From contig JAEWRI010000022.1 of assembly GCA_023460085.1 (NCBI GenBank), positions 1 to 64,000 on the forward strand: DNA of 64,000 nucleotides. The letters run 5' to 3'. Shown in pieces: positions 1-9,100 of the stretch. The DNA is from Bacillota bacterium (GTDB lineage: Bacteria; Bacillota; Clostridia; Christensenellales; SZUA-584). Within the stretch, counting starts at the first letter, position 1. Every line of letters begins with the position of its first letter. Below the pieces are notes generated by a model that was given only the letters and a program-made list of their open reading frames with translations, was not told the origin of the DNA and searched no databases. Both the position numbers and the translations under genes were made by a program.

Positions 1-95
1 GTTGACCTCCTTTTGATTTTACTTTCGCGGCTGCTAGACCGCTTTCAGTATATCAAAGGGAGTTTTCTTCTCCATAGCTTAAGCCTTTTGGAACT

Positions 96-117
96 CCCCG
101 GCATAGCCGGGGGTTTT
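96..117 (+). terminator. Rho-independent terminator-like hairpin upstream of mutY
   Basis: A seven-pair GC-rich stem (ccccggc / gccgggg, loop ata) at 96-112 is followed by four T on the plus strand. The orientation means it would stop transcription coming from the left of the window. No gene end is visible before it inside the window. Confidence 0.6.
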
Positions 118-133
118 CGAATACAATCACGAA

Positions 134-156
134 GCACGCCTGCAGGCGTGCTTTTT
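134..156 (+). terminator. Second tandem terminator-like hairpin
   Basis: A perfect seven-pair stem (gcacgcc / ggcgtgc) around a tgca loop at 134-151 is followed by five T. Together with the hairpin at 96-117 it insulates mutY from upstream transcription. The alternative is a leader attenuator, but the mutY promoter-like element lies downstream of both. Confidence 0.65.
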
Positions 157-202
157 GCTGCCCTTCCTCATAGGTTTAAGCCTGTTCTCATCTTCGCTTA
201 TG

Positions 203-211
203 TGGTACAAT
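203..211 (+). promoter_or_regulatory. Extended -10 promoter of mutY
   Basis: TGGTACAAT is an extended -10 element 18 bases before the mutY start codon. The -35 region (TGTTCT at 183-188) is poor, so the TG extension probably carries recognition. Confidence 0.5.
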
Positions 212-228
212 CAGAAAAAGGAGAGAGC

Positions 229-1269
229 ATGGGCATCACTGATTTGCTTTTAAACTGGTATGAGAAAAATAAACGGGATCTGCCATGGCGACGCACCAGC
301 GATCCATACGCGATTCTCGTATCGGAAATCATGCTGCAGCAGACGCGTGTCGATACGGTCATCAGCTACTACGAAGCATTTATGCGGCGCTTTCCGGATG
401 TGTATTCACTTGCCTCCGCAGCGGAGGCCGAAGTGCTGGGCATCTGGAAAGGCCTGGGATATTACTCCCGCGCGCGCAACCTTCAGAAGGCGGCGCAGCG
501 CGTGGCGGACACTGGCGGTGCCTTCCCGCAGACATTGAAAGAATGGCGCGAGCTGCCGGGCGTGGGCGCGTATGTCGCGGGAGCGGTGATGAGCATCGCT
601 TTAGGGAAACCCTGTCCGGCGGTGGATGGCAACGTGCTGCGCGTAATATCGCGTATTTTCGGTTTGCGCGGCGATATCACCGGAACTGCAGCACGTGCCG
701 ATGTGGAAAAGCGGGTGCGGCGGTTGATGCCGGAGGAACGCGCATCCGATTTCACGCAGGCGCTGATGGAGCTGGGCGCACTGGTTTGCAAGCCCACTTC
801 ACCCGGTTGTTCACTTTGCCCTGTCAAAGACGAATGCTGTGCGCTGCTTTGGAACGCGGTAAACGAAATTCCGGTCAAAACGCCAAAGAAGTCTCCGCGC
901 GAGGTACGCGTTGCAGTGGCTGCCGTGGTTTGCGGAAACGCGCTGTTGATGGACAAACGCGAACATGACAAGCTCCTGAAAGGGATGTGGGGCTTGCCCG
1001 CTGCAGAGATGTCTGCGGAAGATTCCTTTGAGACTGCGCTGAACCATCGATATGGTCTGGCATTGTCCGACGGCCGACTGGCCGGCTTTGCCAAACACAC
1101 GTTCACGCATCAGCGCTGGGGGATGGAGATTCGTATTTACAGTGTGCAAAAGCAAACACAAGCCATCGGCCTGGAATGGGTTTCGCTGGACGAAGTGCAG
1201 GATAAGCCCGTACCGAAAGCGTTTCAGCGGGCGATTGATGTTTTCAGGGAATACTACGCCGGGAGGTAA
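229..1269 (+). CDS. mutY: A/G-specific adenine DNA glycosylase MutY
   Basis: Removes adenine mispaired with 8-oxoguanine or guanine in base excision repair. The 346-residue protein has the glycosylase core with catalytic Glu33 in EIMLQQTR, the helix-hairpin-helix [10 protein letters not shown] near residue 110, the catalytic Asp133 in AVDGNVLR, and the 4Fe-4S ligands Cys187, Cys194, Cys197 and Cys203 in the C-x6-C-x2-C-x5-C spacing. The last third is the NUDIX-like 8-oxoG recognition domain. I start at ATG 229 because GGAGAG precedes it; the frame stays open upstream to base 13 but that stretch holds two terminators and a promoter. Its stop codon lies inside the msrAB ribosome site, so the two are co-transcribed. 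Confidence 0.95.
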   Translation: MGITDLLLNWYEKNKRDLPWRRTSDPYAILVSEIMLQQTRVDTVISYYEAFMRRFPDVYSLASAAEAEVLGIWKGLGYYSRARNLQKAAQRVADTGGAFPQTLKEWRELPGVGAYVAGAVMSIALGKPCPAVDGNVLRVISRIFGLRGDITGTAARADVEKRVRRLMPEERASDFTQALMELGALVCKPTSPGCSLCPVKDECCALLWNAVNEIPVKTPKKSPREVRVAVAAVVCGNALLMDKREHDKLLKGMWGLPAAEMSAEDSFETALNHRYGLALSDGRLAGFAKHTFTHQRWGMEIRIYSVQKQTQAIGLEWVSLDEVQDKPVPKAFQRAIDVFREYYAGR

Positions 1270-1273
1270 TACG

Positions 1274-2209
1274 ATGGACAATACGAAAACGGCGGTTTTT
1301 GCAGGGGGCTGCTTTTGGTGTATGGAGCCGCCTTTTGCGGGCATACCGGGAGTGCTGGAATCCCTGCCGGGCTATACCGGCGGGCATGTGCAGAATCCGA
1401 CTTATGAGCAGGTGTGCGCGGGCGGCACCGGCCATTACGAAGCGGTTCGAATTACCTATGATCCGGCGAAGGTTTCCTTCGAAGAATTATTGGATGTGTT
1501 CTGGCGGCAAATTGATCCGACAGACGGCGGAGGCCAGTTCGCTGACCGCGGAAAGCAGTATGAGCCTGTCATTTTTTATAACGGAGATGAGGAAAAGCGC
1601 ATTGCGGAAGCTTCCTTACGCCGCGTTGAAAGGCTGATGGGCAAGCCCAACCGTACCAAGCTGCTGCCAGTTACGACTTTTTATCCTGCTGAAGGATATC
1701 ACTGCCGATACTACGAAAAATATCCGGAGCGCTATAAGCGTTATAAGGAAGCATCCGGGCGCGCCCCGTTTCTGCGCAACCTCTGGCAGGACAAAGCGCC
1801 GCTGCGCGAAAGACTTACCGACATGCAGTTCCGCGTGACGCAGGAAAGCGAAACCGAGCCGCCCTTCCGTAACGAATATTGGGACAATCATGCACAAGGC
1901 ATTTATGTAAACGTGGTGACGGGCGAACCGCTCTTCTCGTCGCTGGATAAGTTTGATTCTGGCTGCGGGTGGCCCAGTTTCACAAAACCATTGGGCGAAG
2001 ATAAAATTGAGTACAGGAAAGACCTGAGCCATGGCATGGTGCGCACAGAAGTGCGCTCGGATGAGTCGCATCTAGGGCATATTTTCGACGATGGCCCCGA
2101 GCCGACGGGAAAGCGATACTGCATCAATTCCGCCGCGCTGCGCTTCATTGCCAAGGAAAACATGGAGAAGGAAGGATATGGAGAATATCTGAAGCTGTTC
2201 AATCCTTGA
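1274..2209 (+). CDS. msrAB: Bifunctional peptide methionine sulfoxide reductase MsrA/MsrB
   Basis: Repairs both the S and R epimers of methionine sulfoxide in oxidised proteins. The 311-residue protein carries MsrA first, with the active-site GCFWC at residues about 12-16, then MsrB, with SGCGWPSF and the catalytic cysteine in [11 protein letters not shown] near the C terminus. The MsrA-MsrB order is the usual bacterial fusion order. The start ATG 1274 follows GGGAGG, which overlaps the mutY stop codon. Grouping with MutY and exonuclease III makes an oxidative-damage repair block. There is no signal peptide, so it acts in the cytoplasm. Confidence 0.95.
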   Translation: MDNTKTAVFAGGCFWCMEPPFAGIPGVLESLPGYTGGHVQNPTYEQVCAGGTGHYEAVRITYDPAKVSFEELLDVFWRQIDPTDGGGQFADRGKQYEPVIFYNGDEEKRIAEASLRRVERLMGKPNRTKLLPVTTFYPAEGYHCRYYEKYPERYKRYKEASGRAPFLRNLWQDKAPLRERLTDMQFRVTQESETEPPFRNEYWDNHAQGIYVNVVTGEPLFSSLDKFDSGCGWPSFTKPLGEDKIEYRKDLSHGMVRTEVRSDESHLGHIFDDGPEPTGKRYCINSAALRFIAKENMEKEGYGEYLKLFNP

Positions 2210-2241
2210 AGGACATAGATGATATAAGGGGGCTGTGAGGA

Positions 2242-2997
2242 ATGAAAATAATTTCATGGAACGTAAACGGGCTGCGAGCGTGTTATGGTAAAGGCTTTGC
2301 GGATTTTTTCCGGGCTGCGGGCGCGGATATATTCTGTGTTCAGGAAACCAAGCTGCAGCAAGGGGAGATTGCCCTCGATCTTCCGGGATATACGGAATAT
2401 TGGAGTTACGCGGAACGAAAGGGCTATTCCGGCACCGCAGTGTTCAGCCGCAAGCAAGCGCTTGCCGTGGCATACGGAATCGGTATTGCCGAACACGATA
2501 CGGAAGGACGTACGATTACGCTGGAATACGATGACTTTTATTTCGTCTGCGTTTATGTCCCCAATTCCGGCGAAGAACTAAAGCGTCTCTCTTACCGCAT
2601 GGGGTGGGATGATGACTTCCGCGAATATCTCCTCGCATTGGACGCAAAAAAGCCTGTGATAGCGTGCGGTGACTTTAATGTAGCGCACCGGGAGATTGAC
2701 TTGAAAAATCCCTCTTCGAATCACCATACGGCGGGCTTTACCAACGAGGAGCGCGAAAAGTTTTCGCTGCTGCTGGAATCAGGCTTTGCGGACTCCTTCC
2801 GCAGACTGCACCCCGATGCAAAGGATCAGTATACCTATTGGTCTTACCGCTTCAACGCGCGCGCACGCAATACAGGCTGGCGCATCGATTACGCATGCAT
2901 CTCGGAGAGGCTGACCGATGAACTGAAAAGTTTCACCATCCACAGCGATATACTGGGTTCCGATCATTGCCCGGTGGAAATGAAAATATTCGATTGA
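2242..2997 (+). CDS. xth: Exodeoxyribonuclease III / AP endonuclease
   Basis: Cleaves DNA 5' of abasic sites and trims 3' ends in base excision repair. The 251-residue protein has the full endonuclease/exonuclease/phosphatase fold signatures: WNVNGLRA at residues 6-13, QETKLQ (metal-binding Glu), YVPNSG, GDFNVAH and the terminal SDHCPV with the catalytic histidine. It belongs to the ExoA/Xth family rather than Nfo. It follows msrAB by 32 bases and probably shares its transcript; with MutY it supplies the step after adenine removal. The stop codon overlaps a promoter -35 for the next gene. Confidence 0.94.
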   Translation: MKIISWNVNGLRACYGKGFADFFRAAGADIFCVQETKLQQGEIALDLPGYTEYWSYAERKGYSGTAVFSRKQALAVAYGIGIAEHDTEGRTITLEYDDFYFVCVYVPNSGEELKRLSYRMGWDDDFREYLLALDAKKPVIACGDFNVAHREIDLKNPSSNHHTAGFTNEEREKFSLLLESGFADSFRRLHPDAKDQYTYWSYRFNARARNTGWRIDYACISERLTDELKSFTIHSDILGSDHCPVEMKIFD

Positions 2998-3021
2998 CTG
3001 CTGAAGAAAATATGATACGAT
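2994..3021 (+). promoter_or_regulatory. Promoter of the rubredoxin-like gene
   Basis: TTGACT at 2994-2999 and TACGAT at 3016-3021 are 16 bases apart, and TG at 3013-3014 makes an extended -10. The -35 overlaps the stop codon of the exonuclease gene. Confidence 0.55.
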
Positions 3022-3065
3022 GATCCTATAAGCAGCAAATATGGCTTAAAATAAGGAGGGATACC

Positions 3066-3221
3066 ATGGAGAGATATATCTGTGAAGAGTGCGGGTACGT
3101 TTTCTCAGTGGAAAATTATGAGCCTGACTATGCGCCCGATCCGGACGATATGACTCCCCGTGCTATTGAATGCCCAAATTGCGGCTCGCCAGAATGCAGT
3201 CTGGACGATTACGAAGACTGA
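3066..3221 (+). CDS. Rubredoxin-like zinc/iron ribbon microprotein
   Basis: A 51-residue acidic protein with two CxxC knuckles, CEECG at residues 6-10 and CPNCG at 36-40, plus a further Cys44. The spacing and the N-terminal YICEECGYVF resemble rubredoxin-like proteins that bind one iron or zinc, but the loop between knuckles is short and acidic. It has a strong ribosome site (AAGGAGGG) and its own promoter. It could be a small electron carrier linked to the redox-repair genes before it, or only a structural zinc ribbon; the sequence does not decide. Confidence 0.8.
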   Translation: MERYICEECGYVFSVENYEPDYAPDPDDMTPRAIECPNCGSPECSLDDYED

Positions 3222-3310
3222 AACATATCCGGTACCTGTTGCCCAATGGATGCGCAATAGTCTGCCGAAACGGCAGGGTTGAAATTCGCAGCACTGCGGA
3301 TACTAATTTC

Positions 3311-3958
3311 ATGCGGGCAGAGATGACACCGATCGATTTAAAATCATGGTTTGAGGATTTTGAGGCGCATTTACTGCAGGATAAAACGCCCTCGATCTAT
3401 TTTAATTCGTTATTACTGCAGGGAAAATTCCCCGCAGTATACCCATTCACGATGATTTCCGATTTAAAACAGGTTCGGCAAAACCCACAGCATCATCCGG
3501 AAGGCGATGTCTTTATTCATACAATGCAGGTGGTGGATAAGGCGGCGGAGCATCGGGCGGAAAGTGCAAATACACGGGCGTTCATGTGGGCTGCATTGCT
3601 TCATGACATCGGCAAAAAGCCCACCACACGGATGCGCCGGGGAAAACTCACGGCATATGATCATGATAAAGCAGGGGAAAGAATGGCCCGAACATTTCTT
3701 TTGCGTTTTACGAAGGACAGGGATTTTATTGAACGTGTATGTGCGCTGGTGCGCTGGCATATGCAGGTGATGTTCGTGGCGCACAGTCTTCCATTTGCAG
3801 ATATTCTTGGGATGCTGAACAGTATAGAACCCGAGGAGGTGGCTCTTCTGGCTTATTGCGACAGGCTGGGCCGCGGCAAACTGTCCAACAAAAAAGTTGA
3901 AGAAGAGGAGAAGGACATCGGTAATTTTCTGTTGCGATGCGCTGCCTATCAAAGATAA
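3311..3958 (+). CDS. HD-domain phosphohydrolase
   Basis: A metal-dependent phosphohydrolase of the HD superfamily, substrate unknown. The motif set is visible: HTMQVVDK (first His), ALLHDIGKK (the HD pair), a later RWHMQVMF and a distal AYCDRLGRGK aspartate. The overall pattern resembles the HD domain found with tRNA nucleotidyltransferases, but there is no nucleotidyltransferase head. The start is uncertain: ATG 3311 (215 residues) and ATG 3323 (211 residues) both lack a good ribosome site, and a weak promoter-like pair TTGAAA/TACTAA lies at 3279-3305 just before. It is followed by the promoter of the NRPS unit. Confidence 0.8.
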   Translation: MRAEMTPIDLKSWFEDFEAHLLQDKTPSIYFNSLLLQGKFPAVYPFTMISDLKQVRQNPQHHPEGDVFIHTMQVVDKAAEHRAESANTRAFMWAALLHDIGKKPTTRMRRGKLTAYDHDKAGERMARTFLLRFTKDRDFIERVCALVRWHMQVMFVAHSLPFADILGMLNSIEPEEVALLAYCDRLGRGKLSNKKVEEEEKDIGNFLLRCAAYQR

Positions 3959-4067
3959 AGTACTAAACTGGGACTTTTCAATTTCATGATAACCATATAT
4001 ATTTTCATTATCCATCTGCGGTTTGTGTATAAATCGCATTGGAAAAGTTGAAATATGTCGTTTCATG

Positions 4068-4096
4068 TTGAAAGATGAAAAATAATGTGCTACCAT
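4068..4096 (+). promoter_or_regulatory. Promoter of the acyl ligase-ACP-NRPS-kinase-regulator unit
   Basis: TTGAAA at 4068-4073 and TACCAT at 4091-4096 are separated by 17 bases, with TG at 4088-4089 extending the -10. The region 3959-4137 is distinctly AT-rich compared with the flanking genes. A second TTGAAA lies 20 bases upstream at 4048-4053. No other convincing promoter is seen before the terminator at 16895. Confidence 0.65.
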
Positions 4097-4152
4097 AACA
4101 CACATAAGGTAAATTAAAGCAGATAAATATTGGTTGGATGGAGGGAATTTTT

Positions 4153-5814
4153 GTGAGGAATTATCCCCTGTATCCCGTACAGCGCCTGCGAGATCTGAAG
4201 GAGTTGACCGATACCATTTCCGCGGCGTATTCTCAGCATAATGCATTTCTGACGATGAAGAATCCGGCAGAGTACACCGCTGTCACGTATCAGGGCTTCG
4301 GGCAGGAGATTGCTGCACTTGGCACTGCGCTGATTGAGATGGGCCTGCAGGGTAAAGCCGCAGCAGTAGTGGGTGAAAACAGTTACCGTTGGGTCTTGGC
4401 ATATCTCGCCGTCGTCAACATCAACGCAACCATCGTACCGCTTGACAAAGAGCTTCCCAAGGAAGCCATGCTGGATTTCGCGGACCGGGCGAATGCCGGG
4501 CTTTTGTTTTATTCAAATACATACGAGGAAGAGGCCCGGTTTATCGCGGAACGTATTCCCGGTATGAAGGCAGTATCCTTACAAGGTACGGATGGTACGG
4601 CACCCAGCATTCCCAAACTCATCGAGTGGGGACAGCAGCTTTTGGATTCGGGAGATAGCCGATATTCATCCAATCAAATTGACGCCGAACGCACATGCAC
4701 GATACTTTTCACTTCGGGCACCACGGGCGGCAGCAAGGGTGTGATGCTTTCGCACCGGAATCTTGCTGCCAACATCACTGCCGCCTGTGAGTTGATACTC
4801 TATACGCCCGAGGATACCATGCTCTCCGTACTGCCAGTGCATCACACGTACGAGGCCATGGCGGGTATACTGTGTCCGCTTTACCGCGGGGCAACCATCG
4901 CGTTTTGCGAAGGGATAAAATCGCTCCCCGCGTCTCTTGCGCTGTTCAAGCCAACGGTAATGGTTCTGGTTCCGCTCTACGTGGAGACCTTCCGGCGGCG
5001 TATATGGGATACTGCAAAGAAACACGGCAAAGCGGGAAAGCTGAAGTTTGGCATTACGCTCTGCAACCTGCTCGCTGCGGTCGGCATCGATTTACGCGGC
5101 AAGCTGCTGGCGGAGGTGCTGGGCTTCTTCGGCGGGCGGCTGAAGTTCATCATCAGCGGCGGCGCCGCGCTGAACCCTGAATTGGTCAGAAGCTTTCGCG
5201 ATTTTGGGATAACTCTCGTGCAGGGGTATGGCACTACTGAATGCGCGCCCATTATCGCAGAGAATCGTAACCGCTATCATAAAGCGGCTTCGGTGGGAAG
5301 AGTATTGTCCTGCAACGAGGTGCGCATCAGCGATGAGGGTGAAGTTCAGGTGCGCGGTTCCAACGTAATGAAGGGCTATTTAAACGATACCGAAGGTACC
5401 TCTCAGGCGTTTGATGGTGAATGGTATAAGACAGGTGATATCGGATATCTGGATAAGGATGGGTTTCTGTATATTGTCGGACGGTGCAAGAACCTCATCG
5501 TTCTCCAAAACGGAAAGAACGTCAGTCCTGAGGAAGTGGAGCAGTATCTATCCGCTATTCCGCTGATTTCTGAAGTGATGGTGAAAGAAGCTCCCGGCAA
5601 TGAATATCTGATGGCGCTTATTTATGCTGACCAGGAGGCCTTGAAATTGATGGGCGAGGAACCGCTTCGCGCCGCTCTGGATGAAGCTGTTGACGCTGTC
5701 AATGCCAAACTCGTCCCTTACAAGCGCGTTCGCCGATGGGAATTAAGAAAGACAGAATTTCCTAAAACGACGAAACGAACCATCATGCGGCATCAGGTGA
5801 AAGGCGGAGAATAA
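4153..5814 (+). CDS. AMP-forming acyl-CoA/acyl-ACP ligase of the NRPS cluster
   Basis: Adenylates a carboxylic acid, most likely a fatty acid, and transfers it to CoA or to the carrier protein encoded next. The 553-residue protein shows the ANL-family motifs in order: LFTSGTTGGSKG (about 185-197), QGYGTTECAPI (about 357), YKTGDIGYLDKDG (about 425) and a C-terminal PKTTKRTI with the catalytic lysine. I choose GTG 4153 because GGAGG at 4140-4144 sits eight bases before it; the ATG at 4138 overlaps that site and has none of its own. Its stop overlaps the ACP start. Whether it is a CoA ligase or a fatty acyl-AMP ligase cannot be settled by eye; the ACP neighbour and starter C domain favour direct ACP loading. 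Confidence 0.85.
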   Translation: MRNYPLYPVQRLRDLKELTDTISAAYSQHNAFLTMKNPAEYTAVTYQGFGQEIAALGTALIEMGLQGKAAAVVGENSYRWVLAYLAVVNINATIVPLDKELPKEAMLDFADRANAGLLFYSNTYEEEARFIAERIPGMKAVSLQGTDGTAPSIPKLIEWGQQLLDSGDSRYSSNQIDAERTCTILFTSGTTGGSKGVMLSHRNLAANITAACELILYTPEDTMLSVLPVHHTYEAMAGILCPLYRGATIAFCEGIKSLPASLALFKPTVMVLVPLYVETFRRRIWDTAKKHGKAGKLKFGITLCNLLAAVGIDLRGKLLAEVLGFFGGRLKFIISGGAALNPELVRSFRDFGITLVQGYGTTECAPIIAENRNRYHKAASVGRVLSCNEVRISDEGEVQVRGSNVMKGYLNDTEGTSQAFDGEWYKTGDIGYLDKDGFLYIVGRCKNLIVLQNGKNVSPEEVEQYLSAIPLISEVMVKEAPGNEYLMALIYADQEALKLMGEEPLRAALDEAVDAVNAKLVPYKRVRRWELRKTEFPKTTKRTIMRHQVKGGE

Positions 5815-6035
5815 TGTTTGAAAAAGTAAAGGCAATTATTGAGGAACATGTGGACTGCAGAAATGTCGCTATCACTCCAGAGACGGAACTTTTGGCGGAT
5901 CTTCCCATTAACTCGCTCGATCTCGTGGAGTTGGTGTGCGCATTTGAAGTCGCTTTCGACGTTGTGGTGCCGGAAAAGGATATCCGTAAGTTTTCCCGCG
6001 TGAAAGATATCACGGATTATCTGGAAAAACTGTAG
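5814..6035 (+). CDS. Freestanding acyl carrier protein
   Basis: A 73-residue carrier protein that holds an acyl group on a phosphopantetheine arm. Ser34 in LPINSLDLVEL is the attachment residue, followed by the acidic recognition helix expected of an ACP. The start ATG overlaps the ligase stop by one base, so translation is coupled. Being placed between an acyl ligase and an NRPS whose first domain is a condensation domain, it most likely delivers the acyl chain to that domain. No phosphopantetheinyl transferase is present in the window, so a genome-wide one must activate it. It differs from the housekeeping ACP type by its I-N-S core and short length. Confidence 0.88.
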   Translation: MFEKVKAIIEEHVDCRNVAITPETELLADLPINSLDLVELVCAFEVAFDVVVPEKDIRKFSRVKDITDYLEKL

Positions 6036-6118
6036 AGGCCGAATGCGGTCCCGTAAATGCGGACCGCCGGTAAGCTTCTGCTGGTTGAGCATCGATTACG
6101 GAATGAGGGTGGCGCATA

Positions 6119-9100
6119 ATGGCAATACAACAGCAGAAAGTCGGTTTGACGCATCCGCAGCAGCGCATTTGGTATACGGAGAAGCTGCATCCCGGCACGG
6201 GGATGTGGAATAACGCGGGAACGCTGAAAATAAAAGGACACATTGACTATCCACTTTTAGAAAAAGCGCTGAATATATTTCTTAAGGAAAATGATTCTAT
6301 AAGGCTTCGTATAGGCGTTGACACGGGAGTTCCCTATCAGTATATCGCACCTTACGAATTTTATCATGCAGAGGTATTTGATTTTTCCGAGCTTGGCCTG
6401 GATAAAGTGTATGATTGGGACAACCGCCAGACCCGAACGCCTATGCCGCTGGTTGAAAATCGTCTGTATTATTTTGCCTTTCTTAAAGTTTCATCCAATG
6501 AATGCGGACTGTATGCAAAGTTTCACCACATCATTTCGGACGCGCTTTCCATTGTAGAGTTTTCCAATCAGGTAATGGAGAATTACCGTCGGCTGCTAGA
6601 CGGAGAAAACGTTGAAGTGACGCCCCGGCCATCGTATATGGACTATGTGGAAAATGAACAGAATTACCTTTCCTCCAAACGATTTATCTATGACAAAGAT
6701 TACTGGACAGCGCGATTCGAGCAGTTTTCTGAACCGACCATACTGAAGCCGAAGAAAATGAGCGACATGCGCACCACAGCGCAGCGCAAAGTATTCGTTA
6801 TAACCGAATCGCTTGCAAAAGGGATCCGTGATTTCTGCAAATCGGCTGGGGTTTCGGTATTCGCGTTGTTTTTATCCGCGCTTGCCATCTATATCAATCG
6901 GATTACCGGCAAAAAGGACGTTATCATCGGTGCGCCTGTCGCCAATCGCTCCACCCTTGCCGAAAAAGCCATGTTCGGCATGTTTGTCAGCATGGTGCCC
7001 GTTCGAATCGATATCTCCGATGAGCTTTCGTTTTCCGAGTTTTCTCAGGTTGTATCCAACGAGTGGTTTTCCGCGTTGAAGCACCAAAAATATCCTTTTG
7101 ATATTTTAATGCATGAGCTGCACCAAAGATATAAGAATTTGGACGCGCTGTATGATGTTACGCTTTCGTATCAATACGGTAAATTTGTGAAGACTTCCGA
7201 TCAATTCCGGTATGAAGGCCGCTGGCATTTTTCCGGCAACCAGGCAGGTTCGCTCAATATTCATGTGAACGATCGCGAGGACGAGGGTCGCTTTATACTC
7301 GATTATGATCATCTGACTCCGCTTTATTATGACAAGGAAATCGGTTATTTTCACAATCACCTGATTAATATCATCCGCGACATGATACTTCATCCTGACA
7401 AACCGCTGTATATGCTGGACCTGATGTCTGAAGAGGAGCGGAAACGGATCACACAAAGCTTTAACGACACGGACCGCAGCTATCCCAGGGGAGAAACGCT
7501 GACAGAGGTGCTGCAGCGCGGCATAGGCAGAGAGCCGGACGGCACAGCCATTGTCTGCGCGGGAGAAACGTTAAGTTATCGCGAATTGGACGCGCGTTCC
7601 GACGCCTTGGCATCCCACCTTGTTTCATGCGGCGTGGGTCCGGAAAGCGTCGTCGGCCTTGTGGTGGGCCGATCAATGGAATATTGTGTTTCGGTTGTCG
7701 CTATACTCAAAGCGGGGGGCGCTTTTTTGCCCATCGATCCGGAATTGCCCCCGGAACGTATCGCTTACATGCTTTCAGACAGCGGCGTTAAAATACTTCT
7801 TGCGTCACCGGAACACGTATATAAGTGCCCCGGGCGGGATGATTTGCGCATCATCAGTACCGCAGTCCGCGTAAAAGCCGCGGAAGAGGTAGTGCCATCC
7901 GCCTGCGGGCCGAATAACCTTGCGTATATCATCTATACTTCCGGTTCTACCGGTCAGCCCAAGGGCGTGCAGATAGAGCATCATTCCATTGCGCATTTTG
8001 TATATTCCATGGAGGAAATCTGGGATCTTTCTCCGGGTGGAAAGCTGCTCTGCGCCGCCTCCGTATCGTTTGATATCAGTGTAATGGAGCTTGTGCTCGC
8101 TTTCTCACACGGGCTTACACTGGTTCTTGCGCAGGAGCATGAGGTCAACGTACCCCGGAGCATGGTGCAGCTCATACAAACCGCCGGCGTAAACATGATG
8201 GTGGTTACGCCGGGCCGTATGGAGATGCTGCTCTCTGACCGACAGGGGGAAAGCTGCATTGAGAACTTCCGCGAAATAGGAACGGGCGGCGATGTGCTGT
8301 CCGAAAAGCTGCTGGCGCGCATACAGCAAAGCACGCGCGCTCGAATCACAAACTTTTATGGTCCCACCGAGATTACGGTATGCTGCACCTGCATTGATGT
8401 TACCCACGCCAGAATTCCCAGCATCGGCCGGCCCATGCCGGATGTAAAAGCCTATATACTCGATGCGCATCGGAACCCGGTCCCCGTCGGCGTACCGGGG
8501 GAATTGTATATCGGCGGACCGGGTGTGGCGAGAGGCTACATTAACAAGCCGGAATTAACAAAAGATCGCTTCATCAAGAGTCCCTTTTATGCCGGAACGC
8601 TCTACAGAACAGGCGATCTCGTGCGCTGGTATCCCCAGGGGGAGATCGAATTTCTGGGCCGTATCGACAAACAGGTCAAAATACGGGGATACCGTATAGA
8701 ACTTGGGGAGATCGAAGACCGGCTGCTTAAAATCCCAGGGGTTGCTTCCTGTGCGGTTACGGATTATTCCGACACGGCGGGAAGGCGCTTTCTCTGCGCA
8801 TACCTCTGCGGCAAACCGCCCAGAAGGTCAGAACTTAAAGCCCTGCTGGAGCGGGAACTCCCCGCGTATATGATCCCATCGGTATTTATTGAAGTGGATA
8901 GCCTGCCTTATAATATCAGCGGCAAGGTGGACAGAGCAAATCTGCCGGATCCATTGGCACACCTTGAGGCGCAGACGGAAAAATCCGAACCACCCGAAAC
9001 CGTTACAGAACAGATGCTCGCGGATATCTGGTGCGCAGAACTGGGGTTGACGCGTGTTGGCCGGGATGACAGCTTCTTTGATCTGGGCGGAGACTCTTTG

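Noticed and set aside
13..228. N-terminal extension of mutY
   Set aside because: The frame is open, but two terminator hairpins, an extended -10 and the ribosome site all favour ATG 229, and the extra residues are not MutY-like.
1440..1460. tRNA T-loop-like ggttcgaatt
   Set aside because: It lies within the msrAB coding region with no surrounding cloverleaf. No tRNA was found anywhere in the window.
3262..3276. Hairpin ctgccg-aaa-cggcag as a terminator of the rubredoxin-like gene
   Set aside because: No T run follows and the stem is only six pairs, so it is not a convincing terminator.
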